Of a stretch of 64,000 nt of DNA, positions 1 to 8,430 are shown piece by piece. The DNA is from Bradyrhizobium lablabi (GTDB taxonomy: Bacteria > Pseudomonadota > Alphaproteobacteria > Rhizobiales > Xanthobacteraceae), in the NCBI RefSeq assembly GCF_018129385.1, contig NZ_JAFCLN010000001.1, positions 248,001 to 312,000 on the forward strand. The letters are read 5' to 3'. The notes under the pieces are model-generated. The model was given only the letters and a program-made list of their open reading frames with translations. It ran no database searches and had not been told where the DNA came from. Numbering within the stretch: position 1 is the stretch's first letter; each line of letters starts with the position of its first letter. Position numbers and translations under genes: made by a program.

Positions 1-64
1 CGATACGATGCGCGATTGGCTGGCGGGGTCCTGGGTCGACACATTTTGCTTAACTGGAGAGGAT

Positions 65-1195
65 ATGAACAAAAAGGGTTGGATTGGGATTTCCTTCATA
101 ACGGTCCTGCTCGCGCTGACGATCTTCGGCGGTCTCCGGTACGTCAAGCTTCGCCTGAGGGAAGCGCTCGTTGCGCAAAGCAATGCAATTGAAGCGATTC
201 GCCAATCTGATGCGCAACTGCGAGGGCAGTTGGCGGCATATGCCGAGGAAAATGTTTCGCTGAGAAAGGAGATCGACAGCCTCAAGTCCACGCAGCAGGC
301 CAGATCTGAAGAGTACAAATCCGGCCACCAGGAGCAGACCGAGCTGATCGGCAAGCTGCGGGAACACATCGACGAAATCCGAAGCCGGCAAGCAATGGAT
401 GAGATGAGATCGAAAACGATCAATTTGGCCGAGATCAAGGGAAGCAATGGCCAGAACGTGTTCGTCGGGATTGGTGCCGGCCCGCGCGCGGAAGCTCTCG
501 CGGAAGACAGCGGGGAAAATCGGGATGCAGGATCATTCAACACGTCACTCGGCAGCAGCGCGCTCGCCGGCAACCGGACCGGTGCCTGGAATGCGGCGAT
601 CGGCACCTGGGCGCTCGGATCGAATGTGGGAGGCAACCACAATCTGGCGGCCGGTGCGAACGCGTTGGCATCGAACAATTCAGGCTCGGCAAATGTCGCT
701 GTGGGCTCGGCGGCCATGTATCGAAACATCGCTGGCGATCACAATTCTGCCGTCGGAACGCAGGCCCTTTACAATCTCGAATACGGCGCCAACAACAGTG
801 CTTTTGGGCGCGACGCGCTCTTCACGATCAAGCGTGGATCGTGGAATTCCGCCTTTGGCGTCGACTCGCTGCCCGGACTGGAGGTTGGCCTGGGTAACTC
901 CGCCTTCGGTGGCGAGTCGGGCTACACCGAAAACCGCGACGCTCAGCACCGGCTTGGCTCGTTCAATTCGTGGTTCGGTTTCCAATCGGGCCCGGCGACG
1001 CTGAAGCAGGTCTCGAACAGCATCGCCATTGGTTATCGAGCCAAGAATACCGAGAGCAACCAGACGGTGATCGGCAACGTCGATACTACAGAGGCGATTA
1101 TTTTCGGCGCGTTGAAAATTGACAGGCTGTGTGTCGGCAACGCCTGCGTGGATGCGCGGTCATTTGAGGAAATGCTGCGGACTCAGAAAAGATAG
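65..1195 (+). CDS. Membrane-anchored coiled-coil protein with YadA-head-like repeats
   Basis: This is a 376-residue protein. The ATG at 65 is preferred over an upstream in-frame ATG at 8 because GGAGA lies just before it and a hydrophobic segment follows at once (about residues 5-24). Residues about 30-110 are charged and heptad-like, consistent with a coiled coil. From about residue 150 a repeat with a period of roughly 14-25 residues appears, with the pattern N-x-A-(V/F/A)-G-x-x-A-L (for example NSAVGTQAL and NSAFGRDAL), like the left-handed beta-roll of YadA/Hep_Hag trimeric adhesins. The end carries NQTVIGN and a CVGNACV pair of cysteines. No C-terminal outer-membrane barrel is present, so it is not a complete trimeric autotransporter. 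A trimeric lollipop anchored by the N-terminal helix is an inference. Its role is unknown. The downstream neighbour is convergent. Confidence 0.75.
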   Translation: MNKKGWIGISFITVLLALTIFGGLRYVKLRLREALVAQSNAIEAIRQSDAQLRGQLAAYAEENVSLRKEIDSLKSTQQARSEEYKSGHQEQTELIGKLREHIDEIRSRQAMDEMRSKTINLAEIKGSNGQNVFVGIGAGPRAEALAEDSGENRDAGSFNTSLGSSALAGNRTGAWNAAIGTWALGSNVGGNHNLAAGANALASNNSGSANVAVGSAAMYRNIAGDHNSAVGTQALYNLEYGANNSAFGRDALFTIKRGSWNSAFGVDSLPGLEVGLGNSAFGGESGYTENRDAQHRLGSFNSWFGFQSGPATLKQVSNSIAIGYRAKNTESNQTVIGNVDTTEAIIFGALKIDRLCVGNACVDARSFEEMLRTQKR

Positions 1196-1217
1196 GATTG
1201 GCGGCGCTCCCTTGCGG

Positions 1218-1922
1218 CTATGGACGCGCGCGCATTCCGTCATATTCGCCACCCGTTTCAATGACACCTGGTAGTCCGCCGGGCAAACCCTCGATGCCCA
1301 AACCACCCGAGCTTATCCGGCCATGGTTTTGCACGTGAAATTTGGCGGTGCTGGCGATCCCGGAAAATTTTACCCCGGGCTCGATGCTGATCACACCGTA
1401 GTGGTTGGTCCCCGCGAAAAACGCCAAGTACACGGCATTGTCCATCGTCACCACGATATTCTTTGCAAGTTCGATCACCCCTCCGCGAACTGCAAGCAGA
1501 TGAGTAAGGCCGCCAACGACGATGGAATAATTTCCGGTGGCGCGAACCCGGCCACCATTGCGGGCCGAAACCTGCTGACCGCCATAGCTGAACCTGACGT
1601 TGGAGAACTCGATCGTCCCTTCATCCTCGGCAAGGAGCTGGGGGAACGATTGCGTGCTGCGTAGCTCCACGCCGCTGACCGTCACGATGGCCTTGCGGAC
1701 CCGAATGGCGGGCGCGCCCTTTACGTCGACAATGACCTTCTCCGGATTCTTGTCATTGCCGACGATGGTTACGCGCGTCGCGCCGTCGCCCTCGATGTCG
1801 ATAGGGTCGGTATGTACGCCATCGGCGAGTTTGATCACCCTGGTTTCGACATCGGCCAGCGATTCTGTAGCCGTCAGGCCGACGGCCGTGAAAAGGAGGG
1901 AAGCCAGTAGTATCGCTTTCAT
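1218..1922 (-). CDS. Exported protein, probable beta-helix fold
   Basis: The protein has 234 residues and a clear Sec signal peptide (MKAILLASLLFTAVGL, cleavage likely after SLA near residue 23). The mature part is rich in V, I, T and G, with short hydrophobic strands such as TRVTIVG, AIVTVSGVEL and IEFSNVRFSY. These resemble coils of a right-handed parallel beta-helix and suggest a periplasmic or secreted polysaccharide-facing protein. I see no catalytic motif and no family name I can assign. It is convergent with the YadA-head-like gene (23 nt between stops) and lies upstream of nothing obviously related, although another small exported protein follows on the same strand. The start is the only methionine before the signal peptide. 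Confidence 0.6.
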   Translation of the reverse strand: MKAILLASLLFTAVGLTATESLADVETRVIKLADGVHTDPIDIEGDGATRVTIVGNDKNPEKVIVDVKGAPAIRVRKAIVTVSGVELRSTQSFPQLLAEDEGTIEFSNVRFSYGGQQVSARNGGRVRATGNYSIVVGGLTHLLAVRGGVIELAKNIVVTMDNAVYLAFFAGTNHYGVISIEPGVKFSGIASTAKFHVQNHGRISSGGLGIEGLPGGLPGVIETGGEYDGMRARP

Positions 1923-2036
1923 TGCACCACATATCGCTGTAACGAGCGCGCCGGAATGAAACGCCTGGCGGCACGCTCTTGGTAAGCTTCAGATATTTCG
2001 AACGCCGGCAAAGCTGGGTTGACTGTCTGTGCTCCC

Positions 2037-2420
2037 TCAGTTGGCCAGCGTAGCCGGAGCCTGTGAACGGCCCACTTGATCGCGGGCCCGGCTAGAGATT
2101 TCACCGGGCTGCTTCTCACTCCCGTTTTTCTTGCGGACAACAATGGTCGCGCCGTTCATATCCTGGAATTCAGGCTTGGAGGGAGGGCGGAAGAGCTGGA
2201 TCAGGCCGATGTGCGCACCAAGGCTCGAATTCAACCGGAGCACCAATCGGTCGGAGTTTCTCGCCGAAATGACGACTTGTGCGTCGCTCTGTTCTTTACC
2301 TTGTCGCAGCGTGACCTGATCGCCGGTCTTGAAGATTTCTGCTGCGGATTCTTGCGGGGTAACGGTGATTGTTCCAAATACGATCGCTGGAATTAGAACT
2401 ACCGCCTTGATCGGCTTCAT
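2037..2420 (-). CDS. Small exported protein of unknown function
   Basis: The product is 127 residues from the ATG at 2420. A longer reading from 2492 exists, but the Met at 2420 is followed directly by a signal-peptide-like segment (MKPIKAVVLIPAIVFGTITV, cleavage near ESAA/E). The mature domain begins IFKTGDQVTLRQGKEQ and continues with alternating short strands (AQVVISARNSDRLVLRLNS), possibly a small beta-barrel or SH3-like fold. The tail is charged and low in structure. I do not recognise a family. It lies on the same strand as the beta-helix-like gene, 114 nt upstream of it, so the two may be co-transcribed. Confidence 0.5.
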   Translation of the reverse strand: MKPIKAVVLIPAIVFGTITVTPQESAAEIFKTGDQVTLRQGKEQSDAQVVISARNSDRLVLRLNSSLGAHIGLIQLFRPPSKPEFQDMNGATIVVRKKNGSEKQPGEISSRARDQVGRSQAPATLAN

Positions 2421-2604
2421 TTCAATTTGGTCCAATGTTCGTCCTCGAACTGCATTTTTCAGGACCATATTAAGGCAGTCGCGATCCAACAAGCTGTTAT
2501 TTGGTGGCAGGTAGCCTGTTACATTTTGGCGCAGACGCCTGAATTTTTGCCTCGAAAGTTTCTTGGCGGCGCAGAACGGAACGATGTCAAGCTGGATTAA
2601 AGTG

Positions 2605-3033
2605 CTAGCCCGTGCCCGCCTTCAATCCAGCCGCTTCAATCCCGGCCACGGCGCAAATCTCGTCGTTGTCGGACGTGTCGCCGCTGACGCCGACGGCGCC
2701 GAGCAGGGTGCTGCCGTCCTGGATCAGCACGCCGCCCGGCACGGGCACCAGCCGGCCTTGCGCCAGCGCATTCACGGCGCTCACGAAATAGGCCTGCTCC
2801 TGCGCGCGCTGGAACAGCGCCCGCGAGCCCATGCCCATCGCAAGCGCGCCATAGGCTTTGCCATGCGCGATCTCGGCCCGCATCAGGCTGGTGCCGTCCT
2901 GCGCCGCCGTAGCTTTCACCGCGCCGCGGGCGTCCAGGATGGTGATGACCAGCGGCTTCAATTTCTTCTCGACGCTTTTTGCAAGCGCGGCATCGAGTAT
3001 CTTGCGGGCGACGTCGAGGGTCAGTTCAGCCAT
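2605..3033 (-). CDS. GlcG/HbpS-family protein (DUF336)
   Basis: This is a 142-residue protein of the GlcG/HbpS (DUF336) family, known from glycolate-oxidase operons, haem-binding HbpS and many degradation clusters. Typical features are SLMRAEIAHGKAYGAL, then GRLVPVPGGVLI, and near the end LGAVGVSGDTSDNDE followed by CAVAGIEA. The start at 3033 lies inside the end of the upstream FAD/Fe-S dehydrogenase gene: the ATG and that gene's TGA (3026-3028) overlap by 8 bases, which points to translational coupling. By context it is an accessory protein of the hydroxyacid dehydrogenase. Whether it binds haem or a substrate cannot be told from the sequence. Confidence 0.85.
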   Translation of the reverse strand: MAELTLDVARKILDAALAKSVEKKLKPLVITILDARGAVKATAAQDGTSLMRAEIAHGKAYGALAMGMGSRALFQRAQEQAYFVSAVNALAQGRLVPVPGGVLIQDGSTLLGAVGVSGDTSDNDEICAVAGIEAAGLKAGTG

Positions 3034-5998
3034 TAACTTGTTCCTTTGTACCGGCAGACAGTCTGGATTTCGCATTGTCGAGGCTCATGGCGAGCACACG
3101 CGCGACGTGGATCGCCTCACGTTCGGTCCCATCCTTGATCTGGTGCCGGCATGAGGTGCCGTCGGCGACAATGAGCGTATCTGAATCCGCGCGCCGCACG
3201 GCCGGCAGCAGCGATAGTTCGGCCATCTCGACCGAAGCCTCGTACGTATCGGCGCCATAGCCGAACGCTCCGGCCATGCCGCAGCAGCTCGATTCGATGG
3301 TTTCGACCGCGAGATTTGGGATCAGGCGCAGCGCCTGTTCCACCGGCTTGAACGCGCCAAATGACTTTTGGTGGCAATGGCCGTGCACCACAGCCTTACC
3401 CACGACGGGGCCGAGCGGCAGTTGTAGCCGGCCGGATTCCGCCTCGCGCACCAGAAATTCCTCGAACAGCAGCGCATGCGTGCTGATCGTCTTGGCATCG
3501 TTGTCGGACCGCAGCGACAGCAGCTCGTCGCGCAGCGTCAGCAGGCAACTCGGCTCCAGTCCGACAATCGGAATGCCCCGCGCGGCAAACGGCAGGTAGG
3601 TCGCCACGAGCCTGTCCAGTTCGCCGCGAGCTTCCTCGACCAGCCCGGCTGAAAGGAATGTGCGCCCGCAGCACAGCGGTCGCCTCGAATCTGCTGGCTT
3701 CGGCAGATAGACGCGATAGCCGCCTTCGACCAGCACCCGCAGCGCCGCCTCGAGGTTCTCGCGCTCGTAGGCGCGATTGAAAGTATCGGCGAACAGCACG
3801 ACCTCTCGGCCGTTCTTTGGCCCGGCTGCTTCGGTGCCCGGCGCGAACACGTCGCGGCGGAAGGCGGGCAGGGCGCGTCTGGCGCTGATGCCGGCGAATT
3901 TTTCAAACAGCGCGCGCAACAAGGGACTGCGATTGCGCCAGTTCGCGATCGGCGCGAACCTCGAGGCCAATCCCGCATATCGCGGCAGGTAACCTACCAG
4001 CCTGTCCCGCAGCGAAAGCCCGCGGCTCGCCGCGCGCGCCGCCAGCACCTCGATCTTCATCTTCGCCATGTCGACGCCGGTCGGGCATTCGTGGCGGCAG
4101 GCCTTGCAGGATACGCAGAGCTTTAGCGTCTCCATCATCTCGTCCGACGCCAGCGCGTCGGGCCCGAGCTGGCCCGAGATCGCAAGCCGCAGCGTATTGG
4201 CCCGGCCTCGCGTAACATCCTTCTCGTTGCGGGTGGCCCGATAGGACGGGCACATGACGCCGCCCTCGAGCTTCCGGCAGGCGCCGTTGTTGTTGCACAT
4301 CTCGATCGCGCCCTGGAAACCCCCGCCGGCGCCGGGATAGGCCGACCAGTCGAGCATGGTCTTCAGCTCGCCCACGCGATACTCCGGCCGATAGCGAAAC
4401 AGCGTGCGATCATCCATCCTGGGCGGATCGACGATCTTGCCGGGGTTGAGCACGTTTTCGGGATCGAAGCGCCGCTTCACCTCCCTGAAGTCGGCGGCGA
4501 TGCGCGCGCCGAACATCGCCTCGTGAAATTCCGAGCGCACCAGCCCGTCGCCATGCTCGCCGGAATGCGAGCCCTTGTACTCGCGCACCAGCTCGAAAGC
4601 TTCCTCGGCGATGGCGCGCATCGCCTTGACGTCCTTGTCGAGCTTCAGATTCAGCACGGGCCGCACATGCAGGCAGCCTTCGGAGGCGTGTGCATACATG
4701 GTGCCGCGCGTGCCATGCTTGGCGAAGACCTCGTTCAGCCGCGCGGTGTAATCGGCAAGATGCGGCAGCGGCACGGCGCAATCCTCGACAAAGGAGACCG
4801 GCTTGCCTTCCTGCTTCATCGACATCATGACATTGAGGCCGGAGGTGCGGAAATCCGCGATCGCCGTCTGCCTGGCGGGTTCAACGACATCAACCACGCC
4901 GCCCCATTTGCGCTGCGGGTTGCTCCAGCCAAATCCGAGATCGGCCATCAATTCCGAAAGCTGCTTCAGCTTGTGCAGGTTATCGGCCTGGTCTTCCTCG
5001 GCGAACTCGACAATCAGCAGCGCATCGGGATCGCCCCGCACCGTCGCCTCGATCACCGGCCGGAACATCGCGATGTCACGGCCAAGCGCGATCATGGTGC
5101 GGTCGACCAACTCCACCGCAATCGGCCGTAGTTTTACCAGATGCTGGGCGGCATCCATCGCCTCGTAAAAACTGCCGAAATGGCAGACGCCAAGCACCTT
5201 GTTGCGGATGACCGGCCACAGCTTCAGCTCGACCTTCGTCGTGAAAGCCAGCGTGCCCTCTGAGCCGACCAGAAGATGCGCCATGTTATTGGCGGCGTTG
5301 CGCGGTACCAGCGCATCGAGATTGTAGCCGCCGACACGCCGCTGCACCTTTGGAAACTTTTCCGCGATCTCGGCCGCCTCGCGCTCGCCCAGCCCCAGCA
5401 TGTCGCGAAACAGCGCAAGCCCGCTCTTGGGCGAGTTCACCTGCGCCAGGTCGCGCGGCACCTCGCCGAAATGCAGCAGCGTGCCGTCGGCCAGCGCCGC
5501 ATCCATCGACAGCGTGTTGTCGCGCATGGTGCCGTAGCGCAGCGAACGGCCGCCGCAGGAATTGTTGCCGGCCATGCCGCCGATGGTGGCGCGCGAGGCG
5601 GTGGAGACATCGACCGGAAACCACAGCCCGTGCTTCTTCAGTTGCCGGTTGAGATCGTCGAGTACGATGCCCGGCTCGACCACACAGGTGCGGTTCTCGA
5701 CGTCGAGCGAAACGAGCCGGTTGAGGTGCTTTGAGAAATCGACGACAAGGCCCTCATTGACGGTCTGACCGCATTGCGAGGTGCCGCCGCCGCGCGGGGT
5801 GACGATACGCTTGTCGTCGCGGGCGATCGCCAGCGTCCGCAGCGCCTCGTCCATGCTGCGGGGCACCACGACCCCGAGCGGCATGATCTGGTAGAACGAG
5901 GCATCGGTCGCATAGCGGCCACGGTTGAAGTCGTCGAACATGACGTTGCCGGTCAGGTTCGACCGCAGGCGTCGCTCAAGCGTCGAGGCACTCTTCAT
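3026..5998 (-). CDS. Fused FAD-binding oxidase / Fe-S oxidoreductase (D-2-hydroxyacid dehydrogenase, YdiJ-like)
   Basis: At 990 residues it matches the size of YdiJ-type enzymes, which fuse a GlcD-like flavoprotein to a GlcF-like iron-sulfur part. The N-terminal PCMH-type FAD domain shows PRGGGTSQCGQ (about 68-78) and GGMAGNNSCGG (about 140-150). The middle holds an FAD-oxidase C-terminal domain ending in LNPGKIVDPPR. Around residues 627-640 the CVSCKACRHECPTG motif binds an Fe-S cluster. The end carries two CCG-type cysteine regions (RPLCCGRTF; GHCHQKSFG and SSCCGMAGAFG). Known relatives oxidise D-2-hydroxyglutarate or D-lactate into the electron transport chain; which substrate is used here is open. 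It overlaps the GlcG-like gene downstream and is followed upstream by a GntR gene on the same strand, with a perfect palindrome between them. Confidence 0.88.
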   Translation of the reverse strand: MKSASTLERRLRSNLTGNVMFDDFNRGRYATDASFYQIMPLGVVVPRSMDEALRTLAIARDDKRIVTPRGGGTSQCGQTVNEGLVVDFSKHLNRLVSLDVENRTCVVEPGIVLDDLNRQLKKHGLWFPVDVSTASRATIGGMAGNNSCGGRSLRYGTMRDNTLSMDAALADGTLLHFGEVPRDLAQVNSPKSGLALFRDMLGLGEREAAEIAEKFPKVQRRVGGYNLDALVPRNAANNMAHLLVGSEGTLAFTTKVELKLWPVIRNKVLGVCHFGSFYEAMDAAQHLVKLRPIAVELVDRTMIALGRDIAMFRPVIEATVRGDPDALLIVEFAEEDQADNLHKLKQLSELMADLGFGWSNPQRKWGGVVDVVEPARQTAIADFRTSGLNVMMSMKQEGKPVSFVEDCAVPLPHLADYTARLNEVFAKHGTRGTMYAHASEGCLHVRPVLNLKLDKDVKAMRAIAEEAFELVREYKGSHSGEHGDGLVRSEFHEAMFGARIAADFREVKRRFDPENVLNPGKIVDPPRMDDRTLFRYRPEYRVGELKTMLDWSAYPGAGGGFQGAIEMCNNNGACRKLEGGVMCPSYRATRNEKDVTRGRANTLRLAISGQLGPDALASDEMMETLKLCVSCKACRHECPTGVDMAKMKIEVLAARAASRGLSLRDRLVGYLPRYAGLASRFAPIANWRNRSPLLRALFEKFAGISARRALPAFRRDVFAPGTEAAGPKNGREVVLFADTFNRAYERENLEAALRVLVEGGYRVYLPKPADSRRPLCCGRTFLSAGLVEEARGELDRLVATYLPFAARGIPIVGLEPSCLLTLRDELLSLRSDNDAKTISTHALLFEEFLVREAESGRLQLPLGPVVGKAVVHGHCHQKSFGAFKPVEQALRLIPNLAVETIESSCCGMAGAFGYGADTYEASVEMAELSLLPAVRRADSDTLIVADGTSCRHQIKDGTEREAIHVARVLAMSLDNAKSRLSAGTKEQVNG

Positions 5999-6074
5999 CC
6001 CAAATCCAAAGTGATCTTGGAGGGCTGTTGTAACCCCTCGATGGTATTATGCACTTTTTTCTCGGTTGAATTAA

Positions 6075-6090
6075 ATTATGAATTCATAAT
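6075..6090. promoter_or_regulatory. Perfect 16-bp palindrome, candidate GntR operator
   Basis: ATTATGAATTCATAAT is a perfect inverted repeat in an AT-rich stretch that stands out from the GC-rich surroundings. It lies 77-92 bp upstream of the dehydrogenase start (5998) and just after the end of the GntR gene. FCD-type GntR regulators bind short palindromes near their own locus, so it is a plausible operator; this is an inference. Confidence 0.5.
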
Positions 6091-6097
6091 CGGCAAG

Positions 6098-6829
6098 CTA
6101 GCCGCCAGCGGCAGAGGCGGGGTTAGCATCCCGCGTCGCGGTGAGGTGTTCAATTGCCGCGGCTCGCTTGTTGCGCAAATGCTGGAACAGGATGTCGGCA
6201 AGCTCGCTGCCGGCGCGGCGACGCAGCGCTTCCAGGATCGCCTCATGCTCGCGCATCGCCTCGCCCCAGCGCTGCCGTTTGCGCGCGAAATTGGCGGAGT
6301 AGCGGACGCGGCGGATCCGGCCGGCAAAGCTCGCATAGGCCGCGCGCAGGGCCTCGTTGCGGGCGGCCGCGACGATACTCTCGTGGATGTTCTGGTTGAC
6401 CCTGAAATAGCCGTGCATGTCGCTGTTGAGATAGTAGCCGTACATCTCGTAATGCAGCCGCTCGATGCCAGCGATTTCCTCATCCGTGATGGCCTCGCAG
6501 GCGAGGCGCCCGGCGAGGCTCTCCAGGCCCGCCATCACATCGAATAGCTCCTCCAGATGCCGCTCGCTTAGCTGACGCACCCGCGCGCCGCGGTTCGGGA
6601 GGAGTTCGATCAGGCCTTCCGCGGCCAGGACCTTCAGCGCCTCGCGCAGTGGTGTTCTCGATATCCCAAGCATCTCGCAGAGCTGCCGTTCCGGAACACG
6701 TGCGCCCTCCGGAATGTTGCCTTCGACCACGTAGTCGCGCAGCCGCAGCAGGATTTCGTCGTGCAGCGAGGCCTCTTGGCGGTCGGATCGGGTGATCGGC
6801 ACCCCGGCTTCGGGAATCGTGGATTTCAT
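6098..6829 (-). CDS. GntR-family transcriptional regulator, FCD domain
   Basis: The 243-residue protein has a winged helix-turn-helix at about residues 22-88, with the family signature RVPERQLCEMLGISRTPLRE and a wing ending RGARV. The C-terminal all-helical FCD effector domain spans about 92-225. Candidate metal-binding histidines are H149 (NQNIHES), H195 (REHEAI) and H217 (FQHLRN), as in metal-containing FCD proteins. Such regulators usually repress degradation genes and are released by a carboxylic acid. It sits between the hydroxyacid dehydrogenase (same strand, downstream) and the divergent aminotransferase gene, so it could control either or both. Confidence 0.88.
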   Translation of the reverse strand: MKSTIPEAGVPITRSDRQEASLHDEILLRLRDYVVEGNIPEGARVPERQLCEMLGISRTPLREALKVLAAEGLIELLPNRGARVRQLSERHLEELFDVMAGLESLAGRLACEAITDEEIAGIERLHYEMYGYYLNSDMHGYFRVNQNIHESIVAAARNEALRAAYASFAGRIRRVRYSANFARKRQRWGEAMREHEAILEALRRRAGSELADILFQHLRNKRAAAIEHLTATRDANPASAAGG

Positions 6830-6950
6830 TTGCGCAACAGTAGTTTACGGAATTTGCGGCGTCGATGTTCCAAATCGAATACCAGAATTGAGTTGAAAAG
6901 GCAAAAAATGAATGCAAAATATCCCTAAGGCGCGAGTCTAGGAGGTTGTC

Positions 6951-8153
6951 ATGCGGCAAGGACGGCATTTTCTGCAGATTCCGGGGCCGAGCCCGGTCCC
7001 CGACCGGGTTCTTCGCGCGATGGACATGCCGGTGATCGATCACCGCAGCGCTCAGTTCGCCGAGCTTGGGCGGGCGGTGCTGGAAGGCAGCCAGAAGGTT
7101 TTCCAGACCGCCGGACCGGTGGTGATCTTCCCTTCGTCGGGCACGGGCGCCTGGGAAGCCGCGATCGTCAACACGCTGTCGCCCGGCGACAAGGTGTTGA
7201 TGGTGGAGACCGGTCATTTTGCGACCCTGTGGCGCCAGATGGCGGGCCGCTTCGGGATTGATGTTGATTTTCTTGCCGGCGATTGGCGACGCGGCGCCGA
7301 CCCCGCACAGATCGAAACCCGACTCGCAGCCGATACCGCGCACTCCATCAAGGCGGTGATGGTCGTCCACAACGAAACCTCCACCGGCGCCACCAGCCGT
7401 ATCGCCGATATCCGGGCCGCGATCGACCGCACCGGACATCCGGCCTTGTTGATGGTCGATACCATCTCTTCGCTCGGGTCGATCGACTACCGGCACGACG
7501 AGTGGAAGGTTGATGTCAGCGTTAGCTGTTCGCAAAAGGGATTCATGCTGCCGCCCGGCCTCGGCTTCAACGCAATTTCCGAGAAGGCCCGCGTCGCCGC
7601 CAAATCCAACCGGATGCCGCGCTCCTATTTCGACTGGGAAGAGATGCTGAAGCCGAATGCGAAGGGCTTCTTCCCGTATACGCCGGCGACGAACCTGCTC
7701 TACGGGCTGCGCGAGGCGATTGCGATGCTGTTCGAGGAAGGCCTCGACAAGGTGTTCGCCCGCCATCAGCGGCTTGCTGCAGCAACGCGGGCCGCGGTCA
7801 ATCACTGGGGGCTGGAAGTGCTGTGCCAGGAACCCCATGAGTATTCGCCCGTGCTGACCGCCGTGCTGATGCCGCCGGGCCACGACGCCGATCAATTCCG
7901 CCAGGTCGTGCTCGACAATTACAACATGTCGCTCGGCGCAGGCCTTTCGAAAGTCGCGGGCAAGGTGTTCCGCATCGGCCATCTCGGCGAATGCAATGAG
8001 CTGACGCTGCTCGGCGCGCTGACCGGTGTTGAGATGGGCTTGTCGGCCGCTGGCGTGCCGCATCGGGCAGGCGGCGTGGCGGCTGCGATGAGCTACCTCG
8101 AGGGCCGAACCGAAACCAATAATCCCACGCCGCTCAGAGTGCTGGGCAGTTAA
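6951..8153 (+). CDS. Serine-glyoxylate-type aminotransferase (class V), copy 1
   Basis: This 400-residue PLP enzyme belongs to class V fold-type I aminotransferases, the serine-glyoxylate/alanine-glyoxylate group. Features are HFLQIPGPSPVPDRVLRAMD at the N-terminus, the PSSGTGAWEAAI PLP-phosphate loop, MVDTISSLGSID carrying the PLP-ring aspartate, and SCSQKGFMLPPG with the Schiff-base lysine K196. A strong Shine-Dalgarno (AGGAGG, 6940-6945) lies 5 nt before the ATG. The gene is divergent from the GntR regulator. A close paralogue follows 277 nt downstream. Substrate preference cannot be read; replacement of SVAGSQKG in copy 2 by SVSCSQKG here is one visible active-site difference. Confidence 0.88.
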   Translation: MRQGRHFLQIPGPSPVPDRVLRAMDMPVIDHRSAQFAELGRAVLEGSQKVFQTAGPVVIFPSSGTGAWEAAIVNTLSPGDKVLMVETGHFATLWRQMAGRFGIDVDFLAGDWRRGADPAQIETRLAADTAHSIKAVMVVHNETSTGATSRIADIRAAIDRTGHPALLMVDTISSLGSIDYRHDEWKVDVSVSCSQKGFMLPPGLGFNAISEKARVAAKSNRMPRSYFDWEEMLKPNAKGFFPYTPATNLLYGLREAIAMLFEEGLDKVFARHQRLAAATRAAVNHWGLEVLCQEPHEYSPVLTAVLMPPGHDADQFRQVVLDNYNMSLGAGLSKVAGKVFRIGHLGECNELTLLGALTGVEMGLSAAGVPHRAGGVAAAMSYLEGRTETNNPTPLRVLGS

Positions 8154-8430
8154 TGCATTCGGCGGAGCGAACTTCACCGGTCCGCTGAGACTGCATCGGT
8201 TCGCGGATTCCGTTGGCTTCCGCCTCATGCGGTCGGCACAGGCCCTGTTCGCGGCGCATGCTGAAGGCGCCCGCCTGGACCGGGTTTTGTCGGCGAAATC
8301 TCCTGGTGAAGCCCTGCTTCCAATGCATTGACAGCCCCCGCCCGGAGGGGGACAAGCCTGCCGAATAGTGGTATTCGAGCGCCTCGCAATACCAAGGCAA
8401 GACCCTAAGATAAGACCGGGAAGGAAGCCC

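Noticed and set aside
8154..8430. TTGACA near 8324 as a promoter for the second aminotransferase
   Set aside because: No -10-like hexamer at the right distance could be identified.
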